Shown here piece by piece: positions 60,411 through 64,000 of a stretch of 64,000 bases of DNA. Source of the stretch: Candidatus Aminicenantota bacterium (GTDB taxonomy: Bacteria; Acidobacteriota; Aminicenantia; Aminicenantales; UBA8522); NCBI GenBank assembly GCA_017886205.1, contig JAFNEO010000021.1, positions 1-64,000 of the forward strand, read 5' to 3'. Numbering within the stretch: the first letter of the stretch is position 1; every line of letters begins with the position of its first letter. A model generated the notes under the pieces. That model was not told the origin of the DNA. It saw nothing but the letters and a program-made list of their open reading frames with translations, and did not search any database. The translations under genes were made by a program, and so were the position numbers.

Positions 60411-61546
60411 CGGAGCACGATCTGAAGCAGGTTTTTTTCCAGTTCGCCGTCAAAGGCGATTTCGCCGGAGCGCAACTCCTCAAGGTCGGGCACATCAACG
60501 ACACTTATCTTGTGGAATCGGACCACAACGGGACCCGGGAGCAGTTCATCTTCCAGCGCATCAACCACTTCGTCTTCCGTGACCCCGAACGACTGATGGC
60601 CAATTTCGAGAAGATCACCCGTCATATCCGGGCTAAGCTCGAGAAGACCCCGGGCTGCAATCCCGACCGGGAGACTCTCAACCTACTCCATGCCCGGTCA
60701 GGTGGGTGTTTCCATGTCTCTCCGGACAGGGATTACTGGCGGGCCTACCGGTTTGTCGGCGACGCCCATATCGTCAACGTCGCCACCAAGCCGGAGGAAG
60801 CATTCGAAGCCGGCCGGGCCTTCGGCTGCTTCCAGAAGCTCCTTTCCGACCTGGACGCATCCTCTCTCCATGAAACCATCCCCTTCTTCCACGACACACC
60901 CCGCCGTTTTGCCCGGTTCAAGCAGGTCTTGGAAAACGACACTCACGGCCGGGCGAGGGAAGCCCGGGACGCCATCGCCTTCGCCTTTGAGCACGAGCCG
61001 ATGGCCGCGGTCATAACCGATGCTCTGGCCGGCGGCCGCGTTCCTCTCCGGATCACTCATAATGACACCAAGATCAACAACGTGCTCTTTGACAACCGGA
61101 CGGGGAAGGCCATCTGCGTCATCGACCTCGACACCACTATGCCGGGATCGTCCCTCTACGACTTCGGCGACATGGTCCGGACCACGACGAGCTTTGCAGC
61201 CGAGGATGAAAGAGACCTGGCCAGAGTCAAGCTGGAACTGGAGATGTTCCGGGCGCTGGCCGACGGCTATCTTGAGGAGGCCTGGGATTTCCTGACTCCT
61301 CAGGAGCTAGACCTTCTGGTTTTTTCCGGGAGGCTCATCACCTTCACCATCGGCCTGCGCTTTCTCACCGATTTCCTGGAAGGGGACGTCTATTTTCGTG
61401 TTCACCGGCCGGACCAGAACCTGGACCGCGCCCGGGCCCAGTTTGCCCTGGTCCGATCGATGGAGAATCTGGAGAAGGCGATGGACGAGTGCATCCAAAC
61501 TCTCCGCGGCAAGGCCGGGCGCTCGGCCTCCCGCTACCGCTCCTGA
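60407..61546 (+). CDS. N-acetylhexosamine 1-kinase-like protein (NahK family)
   Basis: 379 residues, aminoglycoside-phosphotransferase fold. It tracks bifidobacterial NahK closely: GHINDTYLVE, WRAYRFVGD, TIPFFHDTPRRFARFK, ITHNDTKINNVLFD (catalytic Asp) and VIDLDTTMPGSSLYDFGD (metal-binding Asp), LTDFLEGDVYF. It phosphorylates the anomeric carbon of GlcNAc or GalNAc. TTG start overlapping the upstream stop (TTGA). Coupled with a nucleotidyltransferase, and next to a convergent hexosaminidase, it fits an amino-sugar salvage path to UDP-HexNAc. Confidence 0.88.
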   Translation: MTEHDLKQVFFQFAVKGDFAGAQLLKVGHINDTYLVESDHNGTREQFIFQRINHFVFRDPERLMANFEKITRHIRAKLEKTPGCNPDRETLNLLHARSGGCFHVSPDRDYWRAYRFVGDAHIVNVATKPEEAFEAGRAFGCFQKLLSDLDASSLHETIPFFHDTPRRFARFKQVLENDTHGRAREARDAIAFAFEHEPMAAVITDALAGGRVPLRITHNDTKINNVLFDNRTGKAICVIDLDTTMPGSSLYDFGDMVRTTTSFAAEDERDLARVKLELEMFRALADGYLEEAWDFLTPQELDLLVFSGRLITFTIGLRFLTDFLEGDVYFRVHRPDQNLDRARAQFALVRSMENLEKAMDECIQTLRGKAGRSASRYRS

Positions 61547-61556
61547 GGCCGACAGC

Positions 61557-63866
61557 CTACTTCCTGAACAACCAATGCGGAAAAAGGGCCCGCTTTTCTA
61601 AGCCCGGGCCCTCGCAGAAAATATCCAGGCGGTGGTCGCCCGTCTTCTGGAAATAAACGAGCTGGATCGGATGTCTCCCCGCTTCGAGGTGGATCCGGCC
61701 GCTGTTCTCAAGGATCCGGAACAGCCCGTCATTCCGGACGACCTCTTGCCCGTCGATAATAAGGAGGGCGCCGTCATCGACGATCATCGTAAACGTGTAC
61801 TCGCCCGGCTTCTCGATGTCCAAATACCCCTTGAATAGCAGAGCGAAATCTTCTTCTCTCGGGCCCGCGGGCTCGAAGGAGAGGTCGAAAACATGACCCT
61901 CCTTCACGGGCATCAGTACGTCCAGGTTGGGTAGCCTCAGCCAACTGCCTTCGAAGTAGGCATAGTCCAAGCCGTTCTTTTCAGGATCGATCAAGCTGAA
62001 TGAAGTGCTGATGACCCGGCTCATCCGGCCGCCGCGGAGAACCGTTCGGGCCTTGACGACCGCGCTGTCCCTGATCTCCAGCGGACCGTCGGCGAGGAGC
62101 GTCGACTCCCGGGTCGGGTCTGTCCCATCCGTCGTGAGACGGACTTCCGCTCCCGGGAACGGGGGATAGACCTGGACCTGGGTCGGGCCGGAGATCAGTT
62201 TTTTCCCTCCTAGACCGTCGGGCGGCGGCAGCCGGAAATTCACGGCCGCAGCGGCCAGCCGGTCGTAATGTGGGACGACGCGGCGGGAAAAATCCACAAA
62301 GCTCCGCAGGCTTTTTTCCGACCAGACAACTTCGCTGAGCGCCAGAAGACGCGGCATGAGCATGTATTCAACTTGCGCCGAGTCGGCTAGATATTCCGTC
62401 CAGATGTTGGCCTGGGCGCCGAGAATGTGCCTGGCTTGTTCGGCAGCCAGTTCTACGGGGACCGGCTCATATTCATACACCTTGTCGATGGGCAGAAAAC
62501 CGCCGATCCCCCGCGGCTCGTCGAATTGGCCTTGATTATAATCGAAATAGCAGTGAGATGTCGGTGACATGACGACGTCATGGCCGGATTGAGCGGCCTC
62601 GATCCCCCCGGCGATCCCCCGCCAGGACATGACCGTGGCGTTGGGCGCGAGTCCCCCTTCCAGGATCTCGTCCCAGCCGACCAGCCTTTTTCCTTTGCCG
62701 GCAAGAAACTTTTCCATCCTCTTGATAAAATAACTCTGCAGCTCGTCCTCGCCCTTGAGCCCCTCGTCCTCGATCCGCTCCTGGCACTTGGTACAGTTCT
62801 GCCAGCGCAGCTTGGGGACCTCATCCCCGCCGATGTGGACAAAGTTGCTGGGAAAGAGGTCGATGACCTCGGTCAGGACATCCTGGAGGAATTCGAAAGT
62901 TTTTTCATTGCCGGCGCAGTAGACGTCATAGATGACTCCCCACTCGGTGCCCACTTTGAACGGGCCGCCCGAGCAGGAGAGCTCGGGGTAGGCGGCTAGG
63001 GCGGCTTGGCAATGCCCGGGCATCTCGATCTCGGGGACGATGGTGATGAACCGTTTCTTGGCGTAGGCCACGACTTCTCGGATATCGTCCTGTGTATAGA
63101 AGCCGCCGTGAGGAACGCCGTCGTCCATCGACTCCCGGCGCCAGGCGCCGACCTCGGTCAGCCTGGGGTACTTCTTGATTTCAATCCGCCAGCCCTGGTC
63201 TTCAGTCAGGTGCCAGTGGAACGTATTCATTTTGTACATGGCCAGGAGGTCGATGTATTTCTTGATGAACTCCTTGGGAAAGAAATGGCGGCCGACATCG
63301 AGGTGGGCGCCACGCCAGACGAACCGAGGCCGGTCTTCGATTTTAATAATCGGGATCGACCAGGTGACCCCCTCCACCTTGCCGCCGGCTTCCACCTCCG
63401 GCGGGAGAAGCTGGAGGAGCGTTTGGACGCCGTAGAAGAGGCCGGCGGGAGCCGCTGCTTCGATCTTTACCCCGTTTTTGAAGGCGGAGAGCCGGTAGCC
63501 TTCGTTTCCCAGCTTGGACAGGCCTTCCCCGGTCCGCAATAGGATCGCATCCCCAGGGACTTGTCCAGCCCAGGGACTGATATCCAGAGGATAGGCGGTC
63601 GAGCGCCGAAGTTTAGCGGCCAAGAATTCTCCGACCTCCTGGGCGTCAGCAGATGGGGAGTCGAGGACGATCCTCGTTTTCGGACCGAGCTCAAACGAGC
63701 CCGAGCCGACCTCCATCTTGGCCGGCCTGGGAACGATCGAGGGGCCGGCCGGGAGGGGTTTCTTGGCAGCGCCTTGTCCTGGGATCAGGAAGCCGAGAAG
63801 CACGACGCAGATCACGGGCAGGAGAGTTCTTTGTCTCCTCGAAAGCTTTCCTGCTAACGGATGCAT
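61557..63866 (-). CDS. Secreted GH20 beta-N-acetylhexosaminidase with C-terminal PA14 domain
   Basis: 769 residues. A signal peptide (LLPVICVVLLGFLIPGQGAA) leads to the GH20b domain, the catalytic barrel (DVGRHFFPKEFIKKYIDLLA, FHWHLTEDQGWRIEI, VHIGGDEVPKLRW with the Asp-Glu pair near 343), and a C-terminal carbohydrate-binding PA14-like region (DFALLFKGYLDIEKPGEYTF ... LLIIDGQEVVRNDG). It releases GlcNAc or GalNAc from glycans in the periplasm or outside. AGGAGG lies six bases before the ATG. It converges on the kinase gene ten bases away. Confidence 0.93.
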   Translation of the reverse strand: MHPLAGKLSRRQRTLLPVICVVLLGFLIPGQGAAKKPLPAGPSIVPRPAKMEVGSGSFELGPKTRIVLDSPSADAQEVGEFLAAKLRRSTAYPLDISPWAGQVPGDAILLRTGEGLSKLGNEGYRLSAFKNGVKIEAAAPAGLFYGVQTLLQLLPPEVEAGGKVEGVTWSIPIIKIEDRPRFVWRGAHLDVGRHFFPKEFIKKYIDLLAMYKMNTFHWHLTEDQGWRIEIKKYPRLTEVGAWRRESMDDGVPHGGFYTQDDIREVVAYAKKRFITIVPEIEMPGHCQAALAAYPELSCSGGPFKVGTEWGVIYDVYCAGNEKTFEFLQDVLTEVIDLFPSNFVHIGGDEVPKLRWQNCTKCQERIEDEGLKGEDELQSYFIKRMEKFLAGKGKRLVGWDEILEGGLAPNATVMSWRGIAGGIEAAQSGHDVVMSPTSHCYFDYNQGQFDEPRGIGGFLPIDKVYEYEPVPVELAAEQARHILGAQANIWTEYLADSAQVEYMLMPRLLALSEVVWSEKSLRSFVDFSRRVVPHYDRLAAAAVNFRLPPPDGLGGKKLISGPTQVQVYPPFPGAEVRLTTDGTDPTRESTLLADGPLEIRDSAVVKARTVLRGGRMSRVISTSFSLIDPEKNGLDYAYFEGSWLRLPNLDVLMPVKEGHVFDLSFEPAGPREEDFALLFKGYLDIEKPGEYTFTMIVDDGALLIIDGQEVVRNDGLFRILENSGRIHLEAGRHPIQLVYFQKTGDHRLDIFCEGPGLEKRALFPHWLFRK

Positions 63867-63896
63867 AAAGGCCTCCTTCCTCTTGTCTCTAGTTTC

Positions 63897-63931
63897 GCAC
63901 CCTTTATGTCAGTTCAGGGTGCCTTTGTCAA
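63897..63931 (-). promoter_or_regulatory. Promoter and inverted repeat upstream of the GH20 gene
   Basis: On the minus strand TTGACA (63931-63926), 17 bp, then CATAAA (63908-63903). GCACCC (63897-63902) and GGGTGC (63917-63922) form an inverted repeat across the -10, a plausible repressor site. Confidence 0.6.
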
Positions 63932-64000
63932 CTCGCCGGGCGAAGTCCATGGTCCACTTGATTTATCGAAGGCATTCAATGAAAATGGGGTGGACTCTGA

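Noticed and set aside
1-64000. CRISPR arrays, tRNA and rRNA genes
   Set aside because: I looked in the larger intergenic gaps and saw no regularly spaced repeats, no cloverleaf-like segment with a TTCGA arm and no rRNA-like stretch.

Overview
The window reads as a stretch of chromosome from a GC-rich, Gram-negative-type bacterium. The best guess is the Acidobacteriota, possibly the Aminicenantes lineage. This rests on the gene families: a VWFA-related secreted protein of the acidobacterial type, a GWxTD protein, a DUF5916 outer-membrane protein, a sulfatase-TPR fusion, a tricorn-like S41 protease, a LexA/DinB/DnaE cassette, and TTGACA/TATAAT-type promoters. No rRNA, tRNA or CRISPR array was recognised, so placement is inference from protein families only.

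Layout. 1-1.3 kb: an IS4-type insertion sequence. 1.3-5.0 kb: a strong promoter and a tight operon of AcpS, acetyl-CoA-synthetase-like ligase, stand-alone ACP and Kbl-like alpha-oxoamine synthase. 5.0-9.4 kb: a zinc-ribbon Ser/Thr kinase fused end to end with an alkaline-phosphatase-superfamily/TPR protein. 9.4-20.7 kb (minus strand): DUF5916 protein, ABC exporter, CBM9-like secreted protein, DUF362 protein, serine-palmitoyltransferase-like enzyme, a small membrane protein, a SecA paralogue with a C-terminal membrane tail, and a GWxTD protein. 20.8-27.8 kb: MIO-type ammonia-lyase with an Ala-Cys-Gly triad, HAD phosphatase, two SDRs, DUF169, and a double-headed MerR regulator in an operon with a B12-type radical SAM enzyme. 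28-33.3 kb: a PIN-domain remnant, then lexA, dinB and dnaE2. 33.3-40.3 kb: S41 protease, secreted proteins and a GH172-type hydrolase, with three decayed gene remnants. 40.3-50.4 kb: lysA, DUF72, a threonine-dehydratase-like gene, a solute-binding protein, thiD, acylphosphatase, a VWA protein, and an acyl-CoA dehydrogenase/MeaB/methylmalonyl-CoA epimerase operon. 50.4-59 kb: flavodoxin, a giant NtrY-like sensor kinase, an aspartoacylase-like protein and a VIT-VWA protein. 59-64 kb: a structured intergenic region, then nucleotidyltransferase, NahK-like kinase and a GH20 beta-hexosaminidase.

How they fit. Two different alpha-oxoamine synthases lie within 9 kb. One is tied to its own acyl-activation and carrier system, the other resembles bacterial serine palmitoyltransferase, so the first 15 kb probably makes unusual aminoketone or sphingoid-type lipids. 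The last 5 kb looks like N-acetylhexosamine salvage. The acyl-CoA dehydrogenase, MeaB and epimerase point to a methylmalonyl-CoA route whose mutase lies outside the window. Several convergent gene pairs overlap at their stop codons, so the genome is compact here, and the 28-40 kb segment is unusual in carrying several gene fragments.
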